Part shown: one piece after another, positions 6,879 to 13,579 of the stretch
Layout of the letters: each line of letters begins with the position of its first letter
Numbering within the stretch: the first letter of the stretch is position 1
Source: DATKYV01 sp035528275
GTDB taxonomy: Bacteria; Acidobacteriota; Terriglobia; UBA7540
Length of the DNA: 13,579 nt
Direction of reading: 5' to 3'
Assembly (NCBI GenBank): GCA_035528275.1
Contig: DATKYV010000195.1
Span: 1-13,579 of the forward strand
Position numbers and translations under genes: made by a program
The notes under the pieces: generated by a model
What the model was told of the DNA's origin: nothing
Database searches by the model: none
What the model saw: only the letters and a program-made list of their open reading frames with translations

Positions 6879-8882
6879 ATGTCGAAAAGATACTCCGCTG
6901 CCATCATGCTTGTTGCTCTCGCAACATTTGCGAGTGCCTTGAAGTCGTTCGCCTCAGACCCGCTCACTGTGACATCACCGGACGGCAACCTTTCCGTCAG
7001 TTTTGAGCTGAAGGCCAACCCTCAACCCTACTTGCCGGGAGAGCGGGCTTACTATCGAGTTGCCTACAAGGGGAATCCGATTCTGGTGGATTCGCCTCTG
7101 GGCCTGGATTTCAAGGACGCGGGCCCGCTCGATCAGGATTTTGAAATTGTGGCCACCGACCGCCGGGCCGCCGACAATACCTGGGAGAACAGGCTGGGAG
7201 CGCGGCGACGGATCCCGGACCGTTACAATCAGCTCAGCGTTTCGCTTCGCGAGCGGCGCGCGCCCCACCGCCGTCTGGACATCATCTTCCGTGCTTACGA
7301 TGAAGGGATTGCCTTCCGCTATTTTCTCCCCCATCAGGACGGATTGGAAAAGTTCACGCTTTCGTCCGAAAATACCGGTTTCTATTTCGCCCGCGAGGCC
7401 GAAGCCTACGCCCTTAATCTGGGCGGTTACACCACCAGCTACGAAACGGACTACCATCGCGTCAGCCTGAACCAGATTAAGCCGACATCCATTGTCGCTC
7501 TGCCGTTGCTCGTGGAAACCTCGCAAGGGCCGTGGGTGGCGCTGCTCGAAGCCGACCTCACGGATTATGCGGGGATGTATGTGGGTGGCGTTCCAGGCGT
7601 CCAGAACGCGCTGACGGCAAAGCTGTCTCCACTGCCCAAGCGATCGGATGAGGCCGTCGAGGGCTCCACACCCAAGTCCACGCCCTGGCGGGTGCTGCTG
7701 GTGAATTCCCGGCCCGGTGGGCTGATCGAAAACAACTACCTGGTTTTGAACCTCAATCCGCCTTCCGTGCTGCGCGACACTTCGTGGATCCAGCCGGGCA
7801 AGGCGGCGTGGGACTGGTGGTCGGGCAGCTTCGCGCGCGACGTCAAGTTCAAGCCGGGCATGAATACCGAGACGATGCTGCACTACGTTGATTTTGCTGC
7901 GCGACATAAGTTCGAATACATGCTCGTCGATGCCGGCTGGTATCCTGCCCACGACTACACGCATCCCATCGACATCCTGCATCACACGCCGGAGACGGAC
8001 GTTCCTCGCATCATTGACTACGCCACCAAGAAGGGAGTGAAAGTCTTGCTCTGGGTCTTCTGGGGCGCGCTCGACAAACAGATGGATGAGGCCTTGCCCC
8101 TTTACGCGAAGTGGGGCGCGGCAGGCGTGAAAGTCGATTTCATGGACCGCGACGACCAGGAGATGGTGAATTTCTACGAGGAGATGGTCCGCAAAGCGGC
8201 CGAGCACCACCTGACGGTGGATTTTCACGGCGCCTACAAACCCACAGGCCTGCGCCGCACTTACCCCAACCTTCTGACCCGCGAGGGCGTGATGGGGCTC
8301 GAATACAGCAAGTGGAGCAACCGCATCACGCCGGAGCACGACGTGACCTTGCCCTTCACGCGAATGCTCGCCGGGCCCATGGATTACACCCCGGGCGGAT
8401 TCCGCAACGCCACGCGCCGGCAGTTCAAGGCCGTCAACGTCGAGCCGATGACCCAGGGGACCCGTGCCCATGAGCTCGCGAAATACGTTGTCTACGAGAG
8501 TCCGCTCGCCATGGTTTCCGATCATCCCGAGGCTTACAAGAATCAGCCGGGAATTGAGTTCATCGAGAAAGTTCCCACCGTCTGGGACGACACAAAGGTC
8601 TTGGCTGGGGAGCCGGCGAAATACATCACCATCGCCCGGCAGAAAGGCGACGCGTGGTTTGTGGGCAGCATGACGAACTGGGACGCGCGCGATGTGGAGA
8701 TCCCGCTGGGTTTTCTGGGAACCGGCGAATACGAAGCTGAGATTTTCGCCGACGGCGCCGACGCCGACACGGTGGCGACCAGTTTGGACGTCACCAAGAG
8801 GCACGTAACCTCAAACGACAAACTCAGTATTCACCTCGCGTCCGGCGGCGGGCTGGCGGTGATCTTGACGCCTGCGAAATAG
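6879..8882 (+). CDS. Glycoside hydrolase family 97 (alpha-glucosidase/alpha-galactosidase), secreted
   Basis: This 667-residue exported glycosidase hydrolyses alpha-linked sugars. A signal peptide (MSKRYSAAIMLVALATFASA) is followed by a beta-sandwich N-terminal domain opening with LTVTSPDGNLSVSFEL. A (beta/alpha)8 catalytic domain then contains WDWWSG (from W311), MLVDAGWYPAHDY (D351), GVKVDFMDRDDQ (D420), VDFHGAYKPTGLRRTYPN and LLTREGVMGLEY (E469, E475). A C-terminal beta domain ends with HLASGGGLAVILTPAK. In GH97, retaining alpha-galactosidase-type members have an aspartate nucleophile in the KVDF position, whereas inverting SusB-type alpha-glucosidases lack it and use glutamates. D420 therefore argues for the retaining branch, with E469 or E475 as acid/base. 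The length is close to that branch and shorter than SusB. It is monocistronic with its own promoter. The true sugar specificity cannot be read from sequence. Confidence 0.92.
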   Translation: MSKRYSAAIMLVALATFASALKSFASDPLTVTSPDGNLSVSFELKANPQPYLPGERAYYRVAYKGNPILVDSPLGLDFKDAGPLDQDFEIVATDRRAADNTWENRLGARRRIPDRYNQLSVSLRERRAPHRRLDIIFRAYDEGIAFRYFLPHQDGLEKFTLSSENTGFYFAREAEAYALNLGGYTTSYETDYHRVSLNQIKPTSIVALPLLVETSQGPWVALLEADLTDYAGMYVGGVPGVQNALTAKLSPLPKRSDEAVEGSTPKSTPWRVLLVNSRPGGLIENNYLVLNLNPPSVLRDTSWIQPGKAAWDWWSGSFARDVKFKPGMNTETMLHYVDFAARHKFEYMLVDAGWYPAHDYTHPIDILHHTPETDVPRIIDYATKKGVKVLLWVFWGALDKQMDEALPLYAKWGAAGVKVDFMDRDDQEMVNFYEEMVRKAAEHHLTVDFHGAYKPTGLRRTYPNLLTREGVMGLEYSKWSNRITPEHDVTLPFTRMLAGPMDYTPGGFRNATRRQFKAVNVEPMTQGTRAHELAKYVVYESPLAMVSDHPEAYKNQPGIEFIEKVPTVWDDTKVLAGEPAKYITIARQKGDAWFVGSMTNWDARDVEIPLGFLGTGEYEAEIFADGADADTVATSLDVTKRHVTSNDKLSIHLASGGGLAVILTPAK

Positions 8883-8901
8883 CGGCGAGGTTCCGTGCCG
8901 C
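8882..8901. terminator. Short hairpin between convergent genes (weak terminator candidate)
   Basis: GCGGC (8882-8886) and GCCGC (8897-8901) form a 5-bp GC stem in the 26-bp gap between the GH97 stop and the amidohydrolase stop. There is no strong T-run on either side, so intrinsic termination is doubtful. The position between two convergent genes is the main argument. Confidence 0.25.
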
Positions 8902-8908
8902 AGTGCCG

Positions 8909-10621
8909 TTACATATTCTTTCCTCGTCCGTATAGGACTCTCCCCGGCTTGGCGCCGGTGTGTTGGCCCTTGTCCAGGACGACGACGCCGTTGACGATGA
9001 CGTAAGGAATTCCAACCGGGTACTGGTGCGGGGCGTCGAACGTCGCCTGGTCGATCACCGTCTTGGGATCGAAGATCGCGATATCGGCGGCCATGCCGGG
9101 ACGGAGAAGGCCACGGTCCGTGAGGCCTTCAATCTGCGCGGGGAATGAGGTCATTTTCCGCACGGCGTCAGCGAGGGTCAACACGTTCTCCTCGCGCGCG
9201 TAGTGGCCGAGGACGCGCGGGAAGGTGCCGTAGAATCTCGGATGCGGCTTGCCGACGAATTCCATCTCCGGATTCACCGCGCTGCCATCCGAGCCAATCC
9301 CCACCCACGGTTGTTGCATGGCAAGCCGCACGTCGGGATCGCTCATCCCGAAGTAGACCGCCTCCGCCGAACCACCCTCGGAGATCAGCAGATCGCACAG
9401 GGCGTCGAGCGGGTCTTTGCCCATCATCTTGGCGACCTCGTCCATGCGCTTGCCTTCGAACTTCTTGTTCTCGGGCCTCTGCATCGACGCCACCTGGACA
9501 CCGTGCCAACCGCCAACGCTCTTCACTTCGTTGTCGTCCCAACCGGGCATGCCCTCGGCAATCGCCTTGCGGATTTCGGCGCGCACTTTCGGGTCCTTCA
9601 AGCGCTCGACCACCTGGTCCGAATTGCCTTCCTGGTACTTCGGCGGAATGCACATCTCCAATCCCGTCATGGCGGCGATGTAGGGATACTGGTTGGCGGT
9701 GATATCCACTCCGCGGTCGCGCGCCGCCTGGATAAGCTTGACCTGCTCGTCCATCTTGCCCCAGTTATCGCGGCCGTATTTCTTGAAGTGGAAGATGTGC
9801 GCCGGCAGCCCGGCCTTCTCGGAAATCTCGATGGCCTCATTGATGGCCCGAATGCTGGTCCAACTCTCCCCGCGGATGTGAGTGGCGTAGATGCCTCCGT
9901 ATTTTGCCGCGACCTTTGCGAGCTCAATGAGCTCGTCCGTCTTGGCGAAGGAGTTGGGGGGATAGATAAGCCCCGAGGAAAGGCCGATGGCGCCCTCGCG
10001 CATGGCTTGGTCCACGAGGCCCTTCATTTTTTCCAACTCTGCCGCGCTCGGGGCCCGATCCACATTGCCCAAAACACATTCACGAACCTGTCCGCTGCCC
10101 ACGTAAGAGGCGATGTTCACGGAAATGCCTTGGCGCTCGAGGCGCGCGAAATAACCGCCCAGCGTCTTCCAGTCGCGCTCGATGCCGTAGGGTTTCAGAT
10201 CCTTGTCGAACTCGGGCGCCACGGGGCCCAGCACCGGCCCCGCGGAATCAGCCTCTCCCAGAATCTCCGTGGTGACGCCTTGCCGGATCTTGCTTTGCGC
10301 CTTCCCATCCACAAGCAGCGTGAAATCGGAATGGCTGTGCAGGTCGATGAAACCCGGCGCCACGACCAGGCCCGCAGCGTCGATCACCTGACGTGCCGTG
10401 GCGTTGGGCAACCGGCCGACGTCAACTATGCGCCCATCCTTGACTGCCACCGAGCCCTCGAACCACGGGCTGCCGCTGCCATCGACGATGTGACCTCCAA
10501 CGATCAGCAGATCGTACTGCGGTGTGTCAGCTCGATGCTGGACCGTGAATGCCAAGGCAATCAGCGTGAGCAGACAGACTCCAAAGGTGCGCGCGAACTT
10601 TTCCTTCAAGTTGGGAAACAC
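8909..10621 (-). CDS. N-acyl-D-amino-acid deacylase-type amidohydrolase, exported
   Basis: This 570-residue member of the amidohydrolase (TIM-barrel metallohydrolase) superfamily resembles D-aminoacylases, which remove acyl groups from N-acyl-D-amino acids. The N-terminus has a hydrophobic segment (FGVCLLTLIALAFTV) acting as signal peptide or anchor. A beta-sandwich part follows (YDLLIVGGHIVDGSGSPWF), then the metal motif H95-S-H97-S-D99, THIRGE (H248), IFHFK (H278, K280) and GIGSDGS (D445). The spacings H95-H248 and H95-H278 equal those of the metal ligands in Alcaligenes D-aminoacylase. The cysteine ligand of that enzyme (motif GNCG) is replaced here by GVTTEILGEADS, with E123 a possible substitute. 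The start is GTG with GGAGG 6 bases upstream. The gene converges with GH97 and diverges from the DUF2007 gene. Dipeptidase or other acylase activity is possible. Confidence 0.9.
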   Translation of the reverse strand: MFPNLKEKFARTFGVCLLTLIALAFTVQHRADTPQYDLLIVGGHIVDGSGSPWFEGSVAVKDGRIVDVGRLPNATARQVIDAAGLVVAPGFIDLHSHSDFTLLVDGKAQSKIRQGVTTEILGEADSAGPVLGPVAPEFDKDLKPYGIERDWKTLGGYFARLERQGISVNIASYVGSGQVRECVLGNVDRAPSAAELEKMKGLVDQAMREGAIGLSSGLIYPPNSFAKTDELIELAKVAAKYGGIYATHIRGESWTSIRAINEAIEISEKAGLPAHIFHFKKYGRDNWGKMDEQVKLIQAARDRGVDITANQYPYIAAMTGLEMCIPPKYQEGNSDQVVERLKDPKVRAEIRKAIAEGMPGWDDNEVKSVGGWHGVQVASMQRPENKKFEGKRMDEVAKMMGKDPLDALCDLLISEGGSAEAVYFGMSDPDVRLAMQQPWVGIGSDGSAVNPEMEFVGKPHPRFYGTFPRVLGHYAREENVLTLADAVRKMTSFPAQIEGLTDRGLLRPGMAADIAIFDPKTVIDQATFDAPHQYPVGIPYVIVNGVVVLDKGQHTGAKPGRVLYGRGKNM

Positions 10622-10627
10622 GGGGAA

Positions 10628-10632
10628 CCTCC
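10628..10632 (-). promoter_or_regulatory. Shine-Dalgarno of the amidohydrolase gene
   Basis: On the - strand GGAGG (10632 down to 10628) is followed by 6 bases and the GTG start codon at 10621-10619. This supports the non-ATG start, which also places the hydrophobic export segment about 12 residues in. Confidence 0.7.
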
Positions 10633-10652
10633 ATTAAGAAAGACGGGAGGGC

Positions 10653-10658
10653 ATTATA
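10653..10658 (-). promoter_or_regulatory. -10 element of the amidohydrolase promoter
   Basis: A perfect TATAAT reads on the - strand at 10658-10653, about 32 bases before the GTG codon. No convincing -35 hexamer is found 16-18 bp upstream, so an activator or another sigma factor could be involved. Transcription would start near 10646. Confidence 0.45.
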
Positions 10659-10686
10659 TCCCTACGAACAGGCTCCCCAGCGACAT

Positions 10687-10717
10687 TTGGCGCGGGCGAC
10701 CGGGAAAGGTCTATACT
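10687..10717 (+). promoter_or_regulatory. Promoter of the DUF2007-type gene
   Basis: TATACT at 10712-10717 is a five-of-six -10 match. TTGGCG at 10687-10692 is the best -35, with a 19-bp spacer that is slightly long. Transcription would start near 10724, about 18 bases before the ATG. AAGGGGG at 10731-10737 serves as ribosome binding site. This promoter is back to back with the - strand -10 at 10653-10658. Confidence 0.55.
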
Positions 10718-10741
10718 GAATTGGGAGCTGAAGGGGGAAAC

Positions 10742-10996
10742 ATGGCTGAAGCTGAACCCGATTTGAAACTGGTGAGAATTCGAACCTATAGCGGTCCGAC
10801 TGCCCGGCTCGACGCGGAGATGGCCAAACGCCTGCTTGAGGCGGAAGGAATTCCTTGCACTCTTCCCGGCGAGATTTCCGCTGAGGTCTTCCCCGTCTTC
10901 GATATCCCACTTTTGGTGTGCGAGGAGGATGCCGAACAAGCCGCGGCGATTCTGGAAAGCTATCTCCAGGCCCCCGGCCCCACTCTTGTTGAATAA
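10742..10996 (+). CDS. DUF2007-type small protein (putative signal-transducing domain)
   Basis: This 84-residue cytoplasmic protein has the layout of the DUF2007 family: a first strand LVRIRTYSGP, a helix ARLDAEMAKRLLEAEGIPC, an acidic strand segment (GEISAEVFPVFDIPLLV) and a final helix EEDAEQAAAILESYLQ. DUF2007 domains are small ferredoxin-like folds annotated as putative signal transducers. Their ligand is unknown, so no function is claimed. ATG 10742 is chosen for its ribosome binding site and promoter. The same frame is open upstream to 9203, but that stretch is antisense to the amidohydrolase and not protein-like. The TAA stop lies one base from the stop of the convergent TPR gene. Confidence 0.82.
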   Translation: MAEAEPDLKLVRIRTYSGPTARLDAEMAKRLLEAEGIPCTLPGEISAEVFPVFDIPLLVCEEDAEQAAAILESYLQAPGPTLVE

Positions 10997-10997
10997 T

Positions 10998-11483
10998 CTA
11001 GTCGGGTGAGGATGAAGACGCGGTGTCCGGCGAAGCCGGTTGCGCGGGCCTCGAGCCCTTCGACTTCTTGAGCTTGCGTTCCAGCCGCGCGATCGCTTCG
11101 TGAACCTCTTTGGCTTCCTCGGCCTGTTTGGTGGACGGCAGCATTTCGAGGTATTTGCGGTAACTCTCCAGGGCTCTCTCCTTCAATCCAATCTTGTCGT
11201 AAACCTTCCCCAGACCCAGGTAGCCCAGAGCGTAATAGGGGTCGACCTTGACGGCTTCTTTGTACCGGCTGAGCGCGGCCCGGTACTTCTTCCTCCTCAG
11301 GTAGAAGTCGCCCACTTCCACCGACTTCCAAGCCGGCGGAGGCACGTAGGGCTGCGCTTCAGGTTCGGAATCTTTCCAGACTTCGTCATCTTGCGCGAGC
11401 CCCGCAGGCGCGGCAAAGCCGGTCCAAATCACGAAAATCGCGACGATGGTCCACGCCAGCCGCATCAATGCGATTCTGCCCAT
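10998..11483 (-). CDS. Small secreted TPR protein
   Basis: This product of about 161 residues starts at ATG 11483 with a signal peptide (MGRIALMRLAWTIVAIFVIW, then TGFAAPAGLAQ). An acidic proline-containing linker (DDEVWKDSEPEAQPYVPPP) precedes about two TPR units (VEVGDFYLRRKKYRAALSRY, LGKVYDKIGLKERALESY). The end is a charged helix (AIARLERKLKKSK) and a low-complexity tail rich in serine, alanine and proline. No lipobox cysteine is present. It is probably a periplasmic adaptor, but no specific role is recognised. Alternative in-frame starts are GTG 11552, TTG 11501 (with GGGAG 9 bases upstream) and ATG 11465. It is divergent from uvrC and convergent with the DUF2007 gene. Confidence 0.8.
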   Translation of the reverse strand: MGRIALMRLAWTIVAIFVIWTGFAAPAGLAQDDEVWKDSEPEAQPYVPPPAWKSVEVGDFYLRRKKYRAALSRYKEAVKVDPYYALGYLGLGKVYDKIGLKERALESYRKYLEMLPSTKQAEEAKEVHEAIARLERKLKKSKGSRPAQPASPDTASSSSPD

Positions 11484-11501
11484 GCTTCGAGCGTGTGTCA
11501 A
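11473..11501 (-). promoter_or_regulatory. Possible promoter of the small TPR gene
   Basis: On the - strand a perfect TTGACA (11501-11496) is followed, after 17 bases, by CAGAAT (11478-11473), a four-of-six -10. Transcription would begin about at ATG 11465, giving a leaderless message and a shorter protein that still carries the hydrophobic signal. If this promoter is real, the upstream starts at 11483, 11501 and 11552 would not be used from it. Confidence 0.35.
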
Positions 11502-11603
11502 CTCGCGGAGCTCCCTTTCAATGGGTTGGATGCAATTAGCGAAGATATGCACCCTTCCGAAATGAATAAAGACCAGGCCGCGCCGGGCCGATTCCGCGAG
11601 CGC

Positions 11604-11632
11604 TTCAAAAAGCCCTGGCCGTGGGCGATAAT
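11604..11632 (+). promoter_or_regulatory. Promoter of uvrC
   Basis: TTCAAA (11604-11609) and GATAAT (11627-11632) are separated by 17 bp, matching four and five of six consensus bases. Transcription would start near 11640, about 13 bases ahead of the start codon. The GATAATG context resembles that of the GH97 promoter. Confidence 0.55.
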
Positions 11633-11641
11633 GAAAATAGC

Positions 11642-11646
11642 GGGAG
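11642..11646 (+). promoter_or_regulatory. Shine-Dalgarno deciding the GTG start of uvrC
   Basis: GGGAG at 11642-11646 is 6 bases before GTG 11653. The encoded N-terminus (MNRALKEKAEDLPAQPGVYIF) places the GIY-YIG motif at the usual distance. Confidence 0.65.
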
Positions 11647-11652
11647 TCTGGT

Positions 11653-13458
11653 GTGAATCGAGCGCTGAAGGAGAAAGCGGAGGACCTGCCGGCCCAGCCC
11701 GGGGTCTACATCTTCAAGGATGACGCGGGCCGTCCCATTTATGTTGGCAAGGCCAAATCGCTGTGCCACCGCGTTCGCTCGTACTTTCAGGAGGCGCGCC
11801 CGGCCGACGAGAAACGCGACCTCATGCTGGAGTCCGCCTGTGACCTCGAGACGATCCTGGTGGACAACGAGAAGGAGTCGCTGGCGCTCGAGAACAATCT
11901 CATCAAGCGGTTCAAACCTCGCTACAACGTTCTTCTCCGCGACGACAAGTCCTATCCTCATATCAAACTGACGCTCGGCGAACGCTTTCCGCGTGTGTAC
12001 GTTACGCGGCGGCTGAAGAAGGACGGTTCGGTTTACTTCGGCCCGTATTTCCCGGCCAATCTCGCCTACCGAATCGTCGACCTGATTCACCGCCGCTTTC
12101 TCGTCCCCTCGTGCAATGTCGACCTCAACCGCTACCACCCGCGTCCCTGCCTGCAGTTCTACATCAAGCGTTGCTTGGGCCCCTGCGTGGAAGGCCTGAC
12201 CACAAGAGAGAGATACGCGGAGGCCGTGCGCGACGTGAAGTGGCTGCTGGAGGGCCGGGAAAGCGATCTGGTGCGCGACCTCCACGCGCGCATGATGACG
12301 GCTTCCAGCGGCGAGCACTACGAAGAGGCGGCGCGATATCGGGACCTTATCGGCACCGTCGAGCAACTGCGCGAGCGGCAGAAAATGGCCACCTCCCAGG
12401 GCGAGGACGTGGATGTCTTTGGCTTCCACCAGGAAGGATCGCTGGTTGCCGTCAACCTCTTTCACCTGCGCGGGGGCCGCGTCGTTGACCGGCGGGAATT
12501 CTTCTGGGGAGACCAGGAGGATTTCAGGGCGCGGGAATTCTTCGCCACGCTTGCCGCGCAGATTTACCTCGACCAGCAATATCTGCCTTCCGAGATCTTT
12601 GCCCCGGTGGATTTTGATGACCGCCAAGTCCTCGAGGAACTCCTTTCCGAAAGGAGGGGGCGGCTGGTGAAGATTCTGGTTCCCCAGGCGGGCCGCAAAC
12701 GCGCTTTGGTGGAGTTGGTGGCGAGGAACGCCCGCCATTCGTTCGAGCGCCGCTTCCGCATCATGAAGCCCCAGGCGCGCGAAATGCTCGAGAATCTCGC
12801 CGAAGCTCTTGACCTTCCCCGACCGCCCAAACGCATTGAAGCGTTCGATGTGTCGCACATCCAGGGAACCGATATCGTGGCCGCGCTCGTGGTCTGGGAA
12901 GACGGCCGGATGAAGAAATCCGACTACCGCAAGTTCATCATCAAAACCGTTCCTCAGAACGATGACTTCGCCAGCATGAGGGAAGTGGTCTCGCGCCGCT
13001 ACCGGCGTCTGCGCGATGAGAAGAAGGCCCTGCCTGACCTGGTGCTGATAGACGGCGGCGTCGGGCAGCTCCATGCCGCAGCTCAGGCGCTCGAGGAACT
13101 CGAGATCATCAACCAGCCGCTGGCCAGCATCGCCAAGCGGGAGGAAATCCTCTACGTCCACGGGCGCGAGGGCGATCCCGTCGCCCTCGACCATCACTCA
13201 CCTATGCTGCACCTCATCCAACAGATCCGCGACGAAGCGCACCGGTTCGCGGTGACTTTCCATCGCGCCCGGCGCTCCAAGCGGGAGCTGACCACGGACT
13301 TGTTGGCTATTCCGGGAGTGGGGGAAAAAACCGCCAGGAAACTACTGGGTCACTTTGGCAGCCTGAGTGCTCTCCGGTCGCTCTCGATCGAGGAGTTGAG
13401 CCAAGTCGTTAATCCGGCCCAAGCCCGGAGGATACTGGAGGGACTCGCCGAGAAGTAA
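11653..13458 (+). CDS. uvrC: UvrABC system protein C (dual-incision nuclease)
   Basis: UvrC makes the 3' and 5' cuts around a lesion after UvrA has delivered UvrB. The 601-residue length is normal. The GIY-YIG domain is at the N-terminus (GVYI 17-20, IYVG 29-32, R40, and a metal-binding glutamate in ESLALENN). The UvrB-interacting UVR motif is at about 205-240 (EHYEEAARYRDL). The C-terminal RNase H-like nuclease shows D399 in FDVSHIQGTD, D467 in VLIDGGVGQL and H530 in DEAHRF, the expected catalytic triad. A tandem helix-hairpin-helix region closes the protein (LLAIPGVGEKTARKLLGHFG, then VNPAQARRILEGL). All parts are intact. The gene has its own promoter and is separate from the uvrA unit about 8 kb away. 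Confidence 0.97.
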   Translation: MNRALKEKAEDLPAQPGVYIFKDDAGRPIYVGKAKSLCHRVRSYFQEARPADEKRDLMLESACDLETILVDNEKESLALENNLIKRFKPRYNVLLRDDKSYPHIKLTLGERFPRVYVTRRLKKDGSVYFGPYFPANLAYRIVDLIHRRFLVPSCNVDLNRYHPRPCLQFYIKRCLGPCVEGLTTRERYAEAVRDVKWLLEGRESDLVRDLHARMMTASSGEHYEEAARYRDLIGTVEQLRERQKMATSQGEDVDVFGFHQEGSLVAVNLFHLRGGRVVDRREFFWGDQEDFRAREFFATLAAQIYLDQQYLPSEIFAPVDFDDRQVLEELLSERRGRLVKILVPQAGRKRALVELVARNARHSFERRFRIMKPQAREMLENLAEALDLPRPPKRIEAFDVSHIQGTDIVAALVVWEDGRMKKSDYRKFIIKTVPQNDDFASMREVVSRRYRRLRDEKKALPDLVLIDGGVGQLHAAAQALEELEIINQPLASIAKREEILYVHGREGDPVALDHHSPMLHLIQQIRDEAHRFAVTFHRARRSKRELTTDLLAIPGVGEKTARKLLGHFGSLSALRSLSIEELSQVVNPAQARRILEGLAEK

Positions 13459-13531
13459 TCCGCACCAAGTCTAGTTATATACCGTCCAGCCGGTCTACTA
13501 ATAATCTATAGCGTTTTTATTGACTTTCCGC

Positions 13532-13560
13532 TTGCCTTCGGACGGGCCGTGTTGTATTCT
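13532..13560 (+). promoter_or_regulatory. Promoter for the gene beyond the right edge
   Basis: TTGCCT (13532-13537) and TATTCT (13555-13560) are 17 bp apart, each matching four of six consensus bases. A better -35 on its own, TTGACT at 13520-13525, is too far from this -10. Together with the strong ribosome binding site that follows, this indicates a separately transcribed gene after uvrC. Confidence 0.4.
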
Positions 13561-13569
13561 AAGCTACAG

Positions 13570-13577
13570 AAGGAGGA
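13570..13577 (+). promoter_or_regulatory. Strong ribosome binding site of a gene starting just outside the window
   Basis: AAGGAGGA at 13570-13577 is close to a perfect anti-16S match and the window ends two bases later. A start codon is expected about 5-9 bases after it, at roughly 13583-13587. Nothing can be said about the product. Confidence 0.65.
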
Positions 13578-13579
13578 GT

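Noticed and set aside
6975..8804. 609-codon open frame on the - strand opposite the GH97 gene
   Set aside because: Shadow of a GC-rich gene. It has no ribosome binding site or family resemblance, and the GH97 catalytic motifs are on the + strand.
10645..10666. GGGAGGGC followed by TCCCTAC, resembling pieces of the uvrA palindrome
   Set aside because: The segments do not form matching arms or a hairpin of the same design, and the similarity is limited to short G/C runs around a promoter.
9203..10741. Long + strand frame leading into the DUF2007 gene, which could be read as a 597-residue protein
   Set aside because: The upstream part is antisense to the amidohydrolase and has shadow-like composition. 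The DUF2007 gene has its own promoter, ribosome binding site and ATG at 10742.
11605..13197. 530-codon open frame on the - strand opposite uvrC
   Set aside because: Shadow of uvrC with no recognisable domain.
13474..13520. Inverted repeats (TAGT...ACTA, ACCG...CGGT) after uvrC with a T-run at 13513-13518, as a possible terminator
   Set aside because: The stems are only 4 bp, interrupted by unequal bulges, and the T-run is more than 20 bases downstream, so an intrinsic terminator is not supported.
1..13579. CRISPR arrays, tRNA genes, IS elements, toxin-antitoxin or phage-defence genes
   Set aside because: I looked for regularly spaced repeats, cloverleaf-like sequences, transposase motifs and defence domains on both strands and saw none.

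Overview
The window is GC-rich bacterial chromosome with eight complete genes and one very likely ninth. The gene tail at the left edge and a gene beginning just past the right edge are only glimpsed. Gene style suggests a Gram-negative soil or sediment bacterium, with Acidobacteriota my best guess: many secreted tetratricopeptide proteins, a GH97 glycosidase, a secreted D-aminoacylase-type amidohydrolase and a GC-rich nested palindrome. The phylum is inferred from gene content, since no rRNA or other decisive marker is present. I saw no CRISPR array, tRNA, IS element or prophage gene.

Layout. Positions 1-52 hold the probable last codons of an upstream gene. A promoter at 289-318 starts a tightly packed five-gene unit on the + strand: uvrA (420-3419), a secreted 11-TPR protein (3430-4770), two small secreted proteins that look like distant tandem paralogs (4785-5336 and 5333-5983), and an SprT-like zinc metallopeptidase (5980-6738). 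Then comes a + strand GH97 alpha-glycosidase with its own promoter (6879-8882). It converges on a - strand N-acyl-D-amino-acid deacylase-type amidohydrolase (8909-10621). A divergent promoter region leads to a small DUF2007-type gene (10742-10996). This converges, with one base between stop codons, on a - strand secreted TPR protein (10998-11483). Finally uvrC (11653-13458) lies on the + strand, followed by a promoter and Shine-Dalgarno sequence for a gene just beyond position 13579.

How the genes relate. UvrA (damage recognition) and UvrC (dual incision) act in the same nucleotide excision repair pathway and sit at opposite ends of the window; uvrB is not here. The uvrA unit pairs a DNA-repair ATPase with secreted proteins and an SprT-like protease. 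Whether that reflects a shared function is open. GH97 and the amidohydrolase are exported or membrane-anchored catabolic enzymes, probably scavenging alpha-linked sugars and N-acyl-D-amino acids or related compounds.

The most unusual signal is a 63-bp nested palindrome at 1044-1106. It lies in frame inside uvrA and adds 21 codons in the region corresponding to the UvrB-binding domain. It is exactly symmetric about position 1075, and its two hairpins differ by a compensatory base-pair swap. That points to a REP/MITE-like structured repeat tolerated inside an essential-type coding sequence.
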